Shown one piece after another: positions 1-11,775 of a stretch of DNA of 64,000 nt (position 1 is its first letter; each line of letters starts with the position of its first letter). The position numbers and the translations under genes are program-made. Where the stretch lies: NCBI GenBank assembly GCA_001683735.1, contig LUGG01000009.1, positions 1,364,001-1,428,000 of the forward strand. The letters run 5' to 3'. The stretch comes from Grifola frondosa. Lineage: Eukaryota > Basidiomycota > Agaricomycetes > Polyporales > Grifolaceae. The notes below the pieces were generated by a model. It saw nothing but the letters and a program-made list of their open reading frames with translations, ran no database searches and had not been told where the DNA came from.

Positions 1-3000
1 TGGGCATCAAGGTCATTGGTACTAGAGGGGATGGGGGAAGTATCTCTGCCACCAGCAAGACATGTCCCTTCACCATCTGAAGGAGGCTCATCATCATGTC
101 CTGTGATATTCATTGATGTGACGGCCTGAGGATTGACCCAAACAATCTGAGGAATGTCATCATCTTCCAATTCACTATCATAATTAGAATCAGAATGAGT
201 GGAAGGGATGTGTATGTTAGCAAAATCACCCATAGTGGAGTCTGGGCACCACAGCATGTTCTTGTTTCCCTTGAGACTGTGAAACTTCAAGTGGAATGTG
301 TTCTCCCGCATAACCTAAATACAATTCAATACTATGAAAGATGAAATAAACAAGGACTGACCTTGAAAACTTTTATCAGCAAATGGTTGACACAGGCATC
401 CAGAACAGTTGCTGAGGATCCAGAGGTGGCAGTGAACCTGCTTGAAATCACAGCTGAGAGGACCTTGTTGACCATAGCACTGACATCATGATCGAATTAC
501 GTGTGAGCATTCATAACAGCCATTTCAGTGGAAGAAGTGGATTTACCATTGATATGTGATGTGGAGGCCAATATGTCTTTGAAGATGGAATTGTCCCAAA
601 ATGTGAACCACTGTTGAAGTTTGCCATTGTTGGGTGGGGACATCAGATCATGCAACTAAGAGTTTGCACAAAATACATCAGATGGCATGAGAATGGATTG
701 CTGTGAAACATATACAGAGAGCATCCTGCAAATGGCCTTCCAGATGTTGAAGATGATGTCGAACTGATAAATATGCCCAGTAATGATGGTGTATATCATA
801 TATGTCCTTGGTTTGTCATGCAGTGAGCAGAGAGAGTCCTGCAATGCATTCTTTATGATCTTGTTCATAGTCTTGATCGACCCATTGGACCCTGTCAGAA
901 TGAAATTGGCAATCTAATCAACAGTCAACAAATGTCACAATTAGTCATAAATGGCTCACTCTCAACATGGCACATTGAACTTGAGCATCATCTGTGGTGC
1001 CCATCATCATTTGCACTTCAATGGTGAATGATGCATCAACAATATCTGTGTTCTTTCCAGTTGTACAGAGATTGGCCATGGAAATGATCCATTGAGCAAT
1101 TTGAAACAATTGACACATTGTTAGCAACAATGACAACAGGATTGTGGCAGTATAAATATACACTGCAGGTGTGGCACAGAAGCATAATTGCACTCCTGCA
1201 ACATTAGCCACCGTATCTGTATGGATCATGTACCTCTTTTATCTCTTCAAGACTGATCTGAATGCCTTATCCAGGTCGACCATCACAGCCTCAGTAATGA
1301 GAGGTCTAAACAGTATCTGCTTGAGGATGAACCACACCCAGCTCCTCATACCATGTATGACATCATTCTCTGCCCACTCCTTTCTGGCACCCATAGACTT
1401 GACAAATTTGTTGATCACCACCATTACCTTTGCCTCATATGTCTTAATCTGTCCACTGAGCATGCTGCTTGGTTCAAACCACTTGGTATCCAAAGTCTTG
1501 ATCATGCTATTGTATGCTGTATCCAGCTCCTTCAATAAGGGGGATGTCAACACATCTGGACTGGCCAGCAACTTCTTCAGCTTTGTCATAAATCCATTTC
1601 ATTCACTTCACAGGTCACTGAGCATGGTATCCTCTTCTGCAGTTCACTCTGATCCTTTCACCTCCAAGACATCTATCTTCTCAAGATGACTGTCTTGTTC
1701 TTCCGGGCTTGGCAGCATCAATGGATGTATGACCAAATCCATTCTGGTTAGCATGACATTGACTTGATGAATAAAGAACTGGCAGAGGGAGAGAGATAAG
1801 CATGCTCCATTGTTAATATGCAGCAATGTGGCACTCACCATTCCATGCACTCCCCTCATCACTTTCACCAGAAATGGCACAGTCACCTGTTCATGCACCC
1901 TAAAAAATGATATTGATGCAGATGGTGCACCATACAGGTCACATGGTAAATTGATGAGCAGATTGATGTTCTTGTTCGGGCACTCCTTGATTGTCCCCAG
2001 TTGGTCCTGGATTATGGCCCCATAACGCCCTGCCTGCCACTGCTTCTTCAGCTCCTCAACAGGCACCTTTGACATGTATGCAATGTCAGTGACAAGCTTC
2101 TCTTCAGGGGCCTCCAGGTGGATCACAGTGGTGTTGTTCCATGAAAGATACTCGACAAGCATGGTGGCAACATGGGCTATAGGTGCAATTCAATTCCAGG
2201 TTCACATTCTTCTTCAGAATCACTCACCTTCGTTGTATATGGTCACCAGCCAGTAATCAAACTCCTTCCGAGCTGTTGTTAAGTCAGCATAAATTATTGA
2301 CAATGCAGGCACCTTGGCTTCTGCCCACTTCTTGCCTTTCACTACATTCATATGTGCATCATTGTATGCCTTCTTCACCACCTCCAATTGAATATCCATC
2401 ACCTTCACTATTTTCCTCATTGCCTCTTGCCAATGGTGTCCCCCGCCATTTCAACCATCACCTTCTCCCACTTCAGCTCACCTTTCTTCTTCCAATGTAG
2501 AAGCTCTATGTGACTGCCCAGTGTGTCACTCAATGACTCCTGCTTAATTCACTCCTGCAGCATCACCATTGCAATTTCGTTGGTCCACCATTTCAGCATG
2601 CTGTCTGTGAATGAGTTCACCATCTTGTCCACTGTTTGTTTGTCGATCACCCAATCATTCCACTTGCCGAAGTGGAGCTTCACCTCTGACACCTCCACAG
2701 CACCAGGTTGGTCGTCCAAGTACCATTTTGCATAGCCCCAGAAAGCCTGTTTTACTCACTCCCCTTGCTTCTTCACACCTGTGGTCCCACATTGTTTTTG
2801 TGCCTGTTTTTGTCTTAATAGAATTCACATTTCCATTCAATTTGTCACTCACATTCATTTTTACTTGCAATTTCAGCATTGTCTCCTTTTGCAGGGTTGT
2901 CAAGGATTCAGGTATGCAAATGAATTTAAATGTAGGGTTGAGAACACATTGTGAGTTCATGTTCAATTTCTCATCTCCACACCCCATAATATGTTTCCCA

Positions 3001-3011
3001 TGTCTCCACAA
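1..3011 (-). pseudogene. Decayed multi-exon gene of unknown function, running off the left edge
   Basis: I do not recognise this protein. Protein-like stretches on the minus strand follow one another from about 3011 to the left edge: 3011-2655, 2420-2220, 2162-1644, 1589-1239, 1229-945, then a Ser/Asp-rich tail (residues like PSDGEGTCLAGG) reaching base 1. Segments 2420-945 share one reading frame. A 51-nt GT-AG intron near 2230-2180 joins two of them cleanly. The frame is broken by several TGA codons (for example at the end of the 1644-2162 segment and twice just after it) and one TAA; the TGAs sit where Arg would fit, as expected of CGA decay. The whole stretch has very few CG dinucleotides. 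It looks like an old repeated-family gene, not an active one. Confidence 0.45.
973..1034. repeat. 62-bp direct repeat, copy 1
   Basis: This segment recurs at 3176-3237 with one mismatch (CTGTGGTGC here, CTGTGATGC there). It lies inside the decayed gene; the second copy lies about 2.2 kb away beyond the gene's apparent 5' end, so it is probably a partial segmental duplication. Confidence 0.85.
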
Positions 3012-3175
3012 TCATGTGCCCACATCCATTCTGAATCCAACAGTTATATCCATTCATCCTTTTCAGTTCCTCCTTTATACAACCTAATTATGTGGTTCTG
3101 TACAATTTACATCAAATTAAACTACCATCACTTGTTATCTTCCCCACCTTACACCCAATCATGACCTCAAGAACT

Positions 3176-3237
3176 CATTGAACTTGAGCATCATCTGTGA
3201 TGCCCATCATCATTTGCACTTCAATGGTGAATGATGC
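3176..3237. repeat. 62-bp direct repeat, copy 2
   Basis: Second copy of the segment at 973-1034, same orientation, one mismatch. No inverted termini or target duplication are visible, so a mobile element is not indicated. Confidence 0.85.
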
Positions 3238-3239
3238 TT

Positions 3240-4080
3240 ATGCTTCACTATGGTGAACAAGCAGGTGAAACTTGAAAATCAGATATATTATGCTGCCATG
3301 TTTTCAATTGAAGCTATATTCATATTGCAGAAGGTAAGACCAGATATGACAAGACCACTGACAACAATGTCATAAGAAGTAACAACCAAGCTTGTGGAAT
3401 GATGCAACATGCTTGAGAAAAAGAGATAGTTCATATTTACATATCTAAGAACCATTCAGGATTATGTTTATTTTTAATTATATGTACAATACAGGACCCT
3501 TTTAGGGTAACCATCACTTTATTGGTATATCTATGTAAATGCTTGATGAAGTGATAAAGGAACATGTGATTAAATGGTCTGAGTACAGAAGGCGCTGAGG
3601 GAACTATGCTAATGCTCAATATGAAAGGAAATGGGTAAGAGCTTGGCTACGAGCTCTTCGACGTGAGAAAATGCTGGCCATGATTCTGTGGGAATAAAGG
3701 GGAAACCCATATGAGCAGGAGTCCGGGATGGAGGGGCATGAGAATTGAGGGTGTGACATCACTGTTCAATTGTTAAAGGTGAGAAAGAGGAAGAAAGAGT
3801 GGGTACCCTAAATGGAAAGAAGGGTCTGAGATGCAGAATTGTAATGACAGATGGGAAGATGGTGGAAGAGAAGGACTGTGGGCATGGCTAGCAGTGATGG
3901 ATGATGGGTCGAAAAGGCATATGATAACTAACTCTTCTGAGTGCTGATGTGCCTAGGACAAGCGGAGGTGTGTGTGGTGAAGTGTGAGCAACACCGGGAT
4001 ATCTTGTTCAGGATGTGAGGAAAGCGGTGAGGCTGGATGACTGTCCTGTAAAATGAAAGGGGAGTCGCTGGAGTGGGCAG
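3240..4080. other. No recognisable gene
   Basis: AT-rich up to about 3600, then G-rich on the plus strand (C-rich on the minus). Only short open frames occur and none resembles a known domain. The base skew from 3650 continues into the hypothetical minus-strand frame at 4172-4888, so this could be its decayed 3' part. Confidence 0.4.
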
Positions 4081-4171
4081 AAGCTAGATGTGTGAGAGGA
4101 AAGCAGATGTGATCAATGGCATGGAGGGTGGCCTAGTAATGGGGAACACAGAGATAGGCCGAGGAGGTGTG

Positions 4172-4888
4172 TCAGCTGATAACATAAAACTCCAGGCAAT
4201 CAAAGTCCATGGAGCGAACACCATACAACTGCCCTTGGACATGGAGGTTGAGGTTAGGGGCTTCAGTGACTGGTGAGTCAAGTTGAATGTACTGCCCGAT
4301 TGACAGGTAGTGCAGTGGCCCGGAGTATAACATCCAGGTGGAAGGCTTGCCATCGAGGTTTAATGCAACAGCATGAGCATGTAGGATGGTATAGGTGGGA
4401 GTGGTGGCCAGAATGTGAGCAGCACGGGGTGGGAGTGGGCAGATGAGTGCTGGGAAAAGAGGAAGTGTGTTCAACAGGAGGAGAAAGGCAAAGAGGTGGC
4501 ATGTCACATCAACTAGAGAAAGAGAGGCCCAGAGAATGAGAACACAGAGGTGCACTTTGCCGATGGATGGAGCCTCAATGGAGAACTCAACCCAGTGCTG
4601 TTCTAAAGCTCCGGATGGCTCGAACATAGCCCTGGAAGGGGGGCTTGAGTGGGCAGCACTGGCAGCAGGTGTGAGCCTGATGTGAAGGCTGATGGTGATT
4701 GGGACACCAGGCTTTTTGGTCAGGGCCCAGGTAGAGGGAAACACCAAGGAGGGTGTGGTGATGCCTTGCGCAGAGATGAGATGGGGGATTGTAATGCCCC
4801 AGGAGAGAAGACGGGTCTCTAGGGAGAGGAGGGAAGGGGTGAGAATAGTTAAGGGCGAGGGCTGTGACATGATGGGGAGAAAGACCAA
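4172..4888 (-). CDS. Hypothetical protein, 238 aa, uncertain
   Basis: An open minus-strand frame in CpG-poor DNA, rich in Leu, Pro, Ser and Thr. The C-terminal third (residues about 180-238) reads like a compact beta-rich domain: YLSIGQYIQLDSP, then LHVQGQLYGVRSMDFDCLEF. I do not recognise the family. The strong C bias of the strand could by itself open a frame of this length, which is why confidence is low. No intron signal is needed, and no neighbour helps to define a function. Confidence 0.3.
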   Translation of the reverse strand: MVFLPIMSQPSPLTILTPSLLSLETRLLSWGITIPHLISAQGITTPSLVFPSTWALTKKPGVPITISLHIRLTPAASAAHSSPPSRAMFEPSGALEQHWVEFSIEAPSIGKVHLCVLILWASLSLVDVTCHLFAFLLLLNTLPLFPALICPLPPRAAHILATTPTYTILHAHAVALNLDGKPSTWMLYSGPLHYLSIGQYIQLDSPVTEAPNLNLHVQGQLYGVRSMDFDCLEFYVIS

Positions 4889-4889
4889 A

Positions 4890-6358
4890 GGTGAGGGAAG
4901 CTTTGATTAAATAAGAGACATTGCAGGCACGGGCTTGCTTGGGGGGCTAGAGACATGTCTAAATAGGAAAGGTGGCAAGGTAAGCAAATCTTGGCCTTGT
5001 AGCTGTCACCTGACTTGTGATAAGCATTATGGCAGGTGGCATGAGACTAGTGTGGGAGTGTGGGGGATATGAGAGAAGGAAAAGGAAGGGAAAATGTGGC
5101 TTTAAATGAGGGTTCGGCGGGTGGGTTGTAGAAAATGAGAGGATGAGTGGGAACTGAGTGATATGATGAGCAAGACAGTTGATGGATGAGGATGGCAATG
5201 ATCAAGCACTCATCACTACTAATACATAGACCCTACTCTGAGGTTGCACTCGTACCTCGCTTCAACCTCAGAGCCTCAAAACCCTTATTGATATAAATCA
5301 CACCTTTTGGATGGTGCCCTGCACTTCAGAATCTGTCCAGTATTCATTTTTCAAACTGAGAGTTATATTTGCCAGCAAAGCAGAGGGAGATGAAATTTCA
5401 CTATTGTTTGGGGATTCTGTATTGTACATATAATCAAAGAACACATATATAGAATCAAAGAAAACATTAAATTAAGGGAGTCCATAAGGAATTGAGGGAG
5501 GAGGAGGGGAAGGAATTCTGGTGTGGCTGAGCCTGCATGTTACAAACTAGTCAAACTGCCAAGTATGCTTATTTGTGATTGCTATTTGCATATGTTCAAA
5601 TTTCTGAAAAATGAAAGCAAGTTTTTAATGAAATTGAATGAGCTAACATTCCAGGTAGTGGCAGCAATCTTAAATATCATATTTGTTTGTACATGTAATG
5701 TCACTCTCCCACCATTCATCTGACTCATCTGTTCATTAGTCCTTACTAATTGTCTTACTACCTCCTTACTCATTAGCATCATCAACATGCCATAGTTCTA
5801 TTCATTTCATTATCTGACTCTTCATGTGATCAGCACATCAACATCTGACCAGTACCTATGTCTGAAAGGATTATTACAATTGGGCAACAAGGGAAAGTAA
5901 ATTGGTCATAGAAGCAATGCCAAAAAAATTCCTTGGGCTTATTACACTTTTGAAGCATTCTGTTCACCCTATCACACTTCAGATGTAAGTCCAATAGGTC
6001 ATGTTTATTGTTCAACCCTGTTACAATATTAATATTTGTTCATGCATTGTGCTAATATTTCATTATGTGTTGTCTACCCCCAGTTGAATTTGATGAAACA
6101 GTTGGTTGTAATCAATATGATTGAACTAGTGAAATATATTTCTCCTTGTCATTATTTATTTTTTGAGAAATTATATAAGAGATGGTGGCAAAAACTTATG
6201 AATTCTATTATGTGATTGGATTTCATACTTAATAACTTGTAGATAGTCATCTTTATGTTCATCTAGCACATGTCAGCTCATCTTCAGATTTTTGAGTTCT
6301 TCTCAGTACTGCAAGTTTGATTTTAAGAGTATTAATTTAATGAAATATGTCCAACACT
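4890..6358. other. No gene; one short perfect hairpin
   Basis: Non-coding, increasingly AT-rich. The only structure I see is an 11-bp perfect inverted repeat at 5236-5273 (arms CTCTGAGGTTG and CAACCTCAGAG, 16-nt loop). It has no T-tract and no adjacent gene, so no terminator role is claimed. Confidence 0.5.
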
Positions 6359-6363
6359 AAAGC

Positions 6364-6941
6364 TGTTAAGATCCGTCTCCTGTGGCAACCTGTTGAGGGA
6401 GCCTATGGTTCTTGGGTCTCATTCTGGTCTTGAGGCTTGTACTGGTCTGGACTGAGTACGACATGAAAGGCGGTCCTTATCAAAGGACAGCCTTCTGTTT
6501 TAAGTTCGAGGTCAGCAAAGGAAGACTTCTTTCAAGAAGGCTTCGAGGGCATGAATAGAAGAGAGACGAAGCAAGAGTGTGAAGGGAAGGTCACACAGAG
6601 GTGAAGTCTGAGAGGAGATGGTTTAGATTGAATGAAGAGATCGAACTAGCGACCATCTTTGAAGTACTAGCTATTTATACAGAAGTCACTGGTCCATGTG
6701 CAAGTCACCATAACAACATAGCAACCAATCAAAAGAAAGAAAAAGTGGTATCATATGATGTGGCACATGGTCTGTGCACCACAGTAGTATCATGAGAAAA
6801 GGAAACAAAACAGTTTACGAGTCATGTGTACAAAGCATGTAATGAATAAGTACATAACCAAAAGCCCAGCCAAGTGGAAAAAAGGATAACCCTACAATCA
6901 CAATAAGAAGCCAACGATGACAGATACAACCATTTGTAACA
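6364..6941 (+). mobile_element. Solo LTR with 5-bp target-site duplication
   Basis: The 578-bp segment begins TGTTAAGATCC and ends TTTGTAACA, the TG...CA termini of an LTR, here extended to TGTTA...TAACA. It is flanked directly by AAAGC at 6359-6363 and AAAGC at 6942-6946, a 5-bp target duplication. A TATA-like TATTTATACAG lies near 6670, as expected of an LTR promoter. No internal coding region is adjacent, so this is a solo LTR left by LTR-LTR recombination. The family cannot be fixed without an internal domain. It does not match the LTRs of the nested element at 29.9-37.8 kb apart from the shared TGTTA/TAACA ends. Confidence 0.8.
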
Positions 6942-6946
6942 AAAGC

Positions 6947-7900
6947 AAGCATGAAGACAATAGGTCTGAGCCTGTTCAAGCTTGTCAGGTCAGAGAAATA
7001 TTATCCATGAGGCTAAAGTTGTTTGACAAAGTTCACAGCTAAATTTTAACTGGGTCTGATAAAATGATCTGTTTCTTTTGAAAGATGTTCTCAAATTACT
7101 GGTTATCACCTTTTTTAATATAACAATTAATATTATAATCAAAAACGTCAGTTTCCAAAGCAAACCTAGATCAGCTAGATATAATACAATGTGATAATTT
7201 TATTCCATTTTATTTAAATTAGCAGCTTGCAATTTATTCATATTTATAAAAACTCTTCTATATCAATTGAAAACTTTATTTTATTTTAGTAAAATGTTAA
7301 AGTCAACCTAAAAAGGATGTATATTACATATTAGTATTTAGCAATAAAAGCTATCAAAATGTTGCTACATATTCAAGTCAACACTATAAAATGCTACTAT
7401 GTACAATATAAATTATATTAATATATTCAAAATTAGAAGCAGGAACTCAAAAAGCTGATTCAAAGTTAGCTTAAACTGTAATAAACTATAATTATTGAGT
7501 AGTCATGTTGCTAAGCACACTATATCTTGGTTGATTGAATCATGAGTTTAAGTCTAGTTTATAGGCCCAGATTTACACTGAGCTAATCGAATCGAGTTGT
7601 CCCACTTCTGAGTGCGCCCACAGCACCATCTGTGCACTGTCATATTCTCTTGTTCTGCTTTGGTGGACCTCAGCAGCGGGGCACCTTACCTGGTGGTGGG
7701 GTGCAAAAGGGGCATGTTGTCACTCTCAATCACTCATTAGCTAGCCAGGTAAGCGGATGTGCTCATCCCCGCCTGAGTCACTCTACTAACCAACTCATTT
7801 TTCGGTAGGCCAGATATTTCTTCATTGTTTCCTTCACTTCTCCTTGTGCCAAGTATAGCACTTACATCTCTCGAATCAATCTGCTCTTATCCGCTCAATC
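6947..7900. other. AT-rich spacer, no gene
   Basis: Very AT-rich to about 7500, then more mixed leading into the retroelement. The 7560-7900 part may be the untranslated leader or terminal repeat of the retroelement that follows; I cannot find its partner repeat. Confidence 0.4.
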
Positions 7901-7906
7901 TCTGCT

Positions 7907-9110
7907 ATGAGTGATGCCCACTCACAAACCCAACCAATGGCAGAAGAGTCGACTGCTGACCCTATCACACTCTCTGAGCTCATCCAAGTTATTAAGTCCT
8001 ATCATCAGAACAATTTGCCCAAGTCCCAAGCTGTCCACACTCTCTCTGAACAGCACCTTGCTTCAGCTATGTGATTCCCATCCAGATTTGCTGATCAGGC
8101 TCTCGACATCTACTTGGGCATGCTCCAGGATGTTGACACTAAACAAATTGCTAATGCTGAAGTCAGTTCATGAGAGTTATTGCCAGGAATTGAAAGTGGC
8201 CATAGTGCTGCCCCTGCAGCAGAAGGAACGTGAACCCCCTGATGGTGAACAACAAGCTGCTCACAACAATCAACCACTCGTCATTCAAGAAGGTGGCAAT
8301 CCTAGATTGGCTAAGTTCTGAACTCCCTCTTCAGAGCCAGATGAATGACCTGACAAGTGTTGGTGCATTGACATTTCAAAGTTGCATGGGCTTCTAGAAA
8401 CCTCATTGGAAGCATTGCTACACAACCTGAAATCAGAGAAATGATCTGCTTACTGTGAGAATATGCAGTGGACCCCAAACTCATCAAGGTGGACCTTCTC
8501 AGCTTCTATGGGACTCCAGAGTTTCCTGACTCTGAGTGGGTCAGCATTCTCACTAAATGGACAGTTGATCTCGACCATGTATTTGCCAGGCAGTATTCAG
8601 CCAGGATTGATGACAAGCACACCGAAAAACTCGGTGACCTCGAGCTCTTCTACCATCCCATTGCTCCCTCTAAAAATGTCATTACCTTTGAAGATTGGAT
8701 CTTTTCATAGAACAAGGTCATATTGGCCACTGCCTATGCCTTCCCTCATTGGCATGACAAACTTGTTGAGTATGGAGAGTTCATCACCAACCTCTTTGGT
8801 GCACTTACATTTGCCCTCCATTATTAAGTACTCAACTTCAATAAAGCAGTTCAGAAGTGCATCAGCTTATGCCGCAACTTGCTGCTTACCAACTTCAATA
8901 ATTGTTCAGACCTCAAAACCAATTCTTGGATTATGCCAAAGCTAATGTCTACAAATTCATCACTTCAGGAATCAACCTGATGCACTGCCAAAAGGAAGCT
9001 TGCCAATGCTGGAATGCAGGCAATTGCCCCAGCCAAGCATCATCATGTTGATACTGACACATCTGCTCCTCCTGTGGCAGCATTGGTCACACCTTCACCC
9101 AATGCACTAA
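7907..9110 (+). pseudogene. Gag-like ORF of a DIRS/Ngaro-like retroelement, broken
   Basis: Starts at an ATG (MSDAHSQTQPMAEEST) and continues as a helical Gag-like protein (DPITLSELIQVIKSY) with a stop where the frame reads LASAM-stop-FPSRFADQALDIYL. Further conserved-looking blocks follow in shifted frames: KLHGLLETSLEALLHNL near 8380 and LLSFYGTPEFPDSEWVSILT near 8490. At about 9005-9110 a zinc-binding block is readable: CWNAGNCPSQASSC, then CSSCGSIGHTFTQC. This nucleic-acid-binding pattern precedes the reverse transcriptase at 9560-10560, so the two belong to one element. Stops and frameshifts make it inactive. Confidence 0.65.
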
Positions 9111-9559
9111 AGATGGTTCAAAGTGAACTAGTGGATGTGAGGCATCCTTCCTATTTGTGTGGACTTGTGTGGACCTCCATTGGCCACCAACACACAACAA
9201 TGGCTAAAGCATCCTTGTTTCAAGTGCCTCTACCTGATGTGCCTAAACAAGTTTCCACCAACCTGATTGTTCTATCCACACTCCAGATGTGTCCTGATCT
9301 CTTCAGCATCATTGACTCCGATCCACACTGACCATTTTCAGCTTCTACTTTCTGATCATCTGAATCTGGCTTCTACTCTGTCATTTGCAGTCTTCATCAT
9401 GGCTTCCGACCATGGGCATCACCTCTACCAGCTTTTTATCTGCCTACCTAGAATGAAGATAGGCCACCACCAGGTGATGCTGATACATTGCACTTTTTAC
9501 AAGAGCAGTGCGATGAAGAAATTGCCCTTGGACATTATTTGAAGCTGTTCAGACCTGAC

Positions 9560-10560
9560 CTTCTACCAGGAATGTACTGCATGCCTATTCATACAGTACT
9601 CAAACTACATTCGGAGAAACTGTGACTAGTCAATGACCACAGCGCTGGCAAATATTCTCTTAACTTGCTCATTGCCCATGATGACATCAAAGGAGTTGTC
9701 CTAGATGACATTCCTGCTCTTGGTAAAGCACTGCATAGATTCCACCATGAACATGGGAACATCAAGCTAGTGATGTGGAAGTCTGATATATCTCAAGCCT
9801 ACAGATGCCTCCCCATGTCACCCTTCTGGCAGATCAAGCAAGTGGCAACATTTGATTTCAAGTGCTACATCGACCATTGCAACCTGTTCAGTTCATGTGC
9901 AGGACAGTGTAGCTTCACTGCATTCATGTGTCTGGTAGCCTGGATCACTATTGTTTGGCGCACCATTGACTTACTAAACTATGTAGATGATGTCTTTGAT
10001 TTTGAGCAGAAGGGATGCCTTGAGTTCTATCCACCATATCAGTCATTCTTGCCTTTAAAGCAAGCACATCTTCTGCAGTTGTGGGATGAAATAGGTTTAC
10101 CCCATGAATGTCGAAAGCAAGAGCATGGGTCCATTCTCATGATCATTGAATTTAATGTCAACCTGAATGTGATGACTGTTACTCTACCCCTCGAAGGGTG
10201 CAACCACCTTCTCCAGGCCATTCATGACTTCTGTCATCCCTCTTTGGGTTAGCACCGGCATCCTCTACTCAAATTCCAGCAGTTTGCTAGATATGTGAAT
10301 TGGGCATTCAATGTGTTCCTATTACTAAAGCCAGCACTTTGCAACCTGTATGTGAAGATGGCAGGAAATTAGGACATCCATGCAAGTATCTATCTCAATG
10401 CATCCATTTTGTGAGAACTCTCATGGATGGAGCGATGTGTTCAAATTTCAGATGACATCCATTTACTAAAATCCCTGGAATGGGGTTCAGAAAACCTAGT
10501 TGACGGTAGCCACAGTGATATCCCTGCGCACTACCTAGACACCTATAATAATAATAATGA
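9560..10560 (+). pseudogene. Reverse transcriptase relic, DIRS/Ngaro-like
   Basis: The 9665-10252 frame carries reverse-transcriptase landmarks: MWKSDISQAYRCLPMSP (the first catalytic Asp block) and LLNYVDDVFDF, the YVDD active site. Then comes HLLQLWDEIGLPHECRKQ, which I associate with tyrosine-recombinase retroelements (DIRS order, Ngaro type) common in Agaricomycetes. After a stop at 10250 the homology-like text continues (FARYVNWAFNVFLLLKPAL) and fades by about 10560. No tyrosine recombinase or second terminal repeat is visible, so this is a 3'-truncated copy. The assignment to DIRS/Ngaro rests on remembered family resemblance. Confidence 0.7.
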
Positions 10561-10781
10561 TCAGTGACCGATAACACATGAGACTAAGTGTGTAAGTGGG
10601 CCTCAGAGTCTCGAAGCAGCTTCCGACTCGATGCGACAGTCACAATATGGGCACGTAGCGGCACGGGTGTGGTCAGAGAAATATGAGAATATGGAGGATG
10701 AGTATGTGGAAAGCTAAGTATCAATAGAATATGGAGGATGCAGTCGCAAATAAGAGATGAGTCAAGAACTAGGATGAAGTC

Positions 10782-10925
10782 GTGGAAGTCACAGGAGTTG
10801 CAGTAGTAGGAGTTGCAACAGAAGTCACAGTAGAAATTGCAATCAAAGTGAAAGTCACAATCTAGGTTGCAGTCACAGTTGCAGTTGCAGTTGAAGTCGC
10901 AGTCACAATTGCAGTGCTTTGAAGT
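10782..10925. repeat. Degenerate hexanucleotide tract (GTTGCA/GTCACA)
   Basis: Imperfect hexamer units such as GTTGCA, GTCACA and GTCGCA run in tandem for about 140 bp. On the minus strand they keep a frame open that reads CNCDCNFDCNF-like repeats; this is a product of the repeat, not a real cysteine-rich protein. Confidence 0.7.
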
Positions 10926-11394
10926 CAGAACTCTGAGGGGAGAAATCAACTTGTTTTGTAATGAACACATGAGGCTTTTTATATAGGCTACACTACTTTT
11001 GTAGGGGTACCATTAATCAGCAAGGTTTGGAGTAGCTATTAGGCCAGGAAAATGAAAAGGAAGAGAGAGTAACAAATAAAATAAGAGGAATTTGACTAGA
11101 AATGGAAAGTCAGTGCACCAGGTCAGGAGTATGCATGCACTGACCCCGACAATACAAAAGTGGAAAGGTTGGGAAGCAAATGAGAGGTGAGGAGTGTAAG
11201 GGGGAAACCAGAAGAAGCCAGAGAAAGTAGGGATGATCAAGTCTAGGTGAGTTGAGAACATCGGCAAATATTGGGCCGATGCACAGTAACTTGGCACTGG
11301 GTATGTGGGAGACCGGTGGTCAGAGTGTGAATGTTGAAGGGTTGGGCCGGTCAGGCCATGGGGATGTCAGAGAAGTCAGAGTGCCGAGGGAATA

Positions 11395-11775
11395 TAGTGT
11401 TGTCATGGCTTAGTCACACCTGTTTCAGCTTTTTAGATATTCTGACATGAGTTTTGCAGATAATAGCATGATCTTAATTGGAATTAATAGCTAAGATGTA
11501 TATGTTTTTGAATGTTGTACAATCATTTGCTTAATTACTTTTAATATGTTTCAATTTCAGTTACATTGGTAAAAAAAGCTGACTAAAAAGTCGGACTTTG
11601 CAATCGGCTTTTTGATCATTCCCCATCAATACAGAATATAGAATTTTGACCTTTGGCATGCTTATATCGCTATATCTTGGCTACAAAATGAATGTGAGAT
11701 CACTGTGATAGCTGAAAAACTGCACAAGTTATGAGTCATATACCATTTAGGCCTGACTTAGCTGCAGCAACACTG
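11395..11775 (+). mobile_element. hAT-type MITE, copy A (381 bp)
   Basis: Shares sequence end to end with copies at 16481-16861 and 20613-20991. The left end reads TAGTGTTGTCATGGCTTAG; the right end GCTGCAGCAACACTG is the inverted counterpart, with the terminal A changed to G. The flanks (AGGGAATA and ATGAAAAT) do not form a target duplication, so this copy's ends have mutated or the flank was rearranged. It has no coding capacity. It carries the same internal TCGGACTTTGCAATCGG block as the other copies. Confidence 0.8.

Noticed and set aside
5236..5273. Hairpin as a terminator or tRNA remnant
   Set aside because: No T-tract, no neighbouring gene, and no cloverleaf or anticodon arm.
10584..10970. 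Cysteine-rich 128-residue frame (CNCDC repeats)
   Set aside because: It is the translation of a hexanucleotide tract, not a gene.
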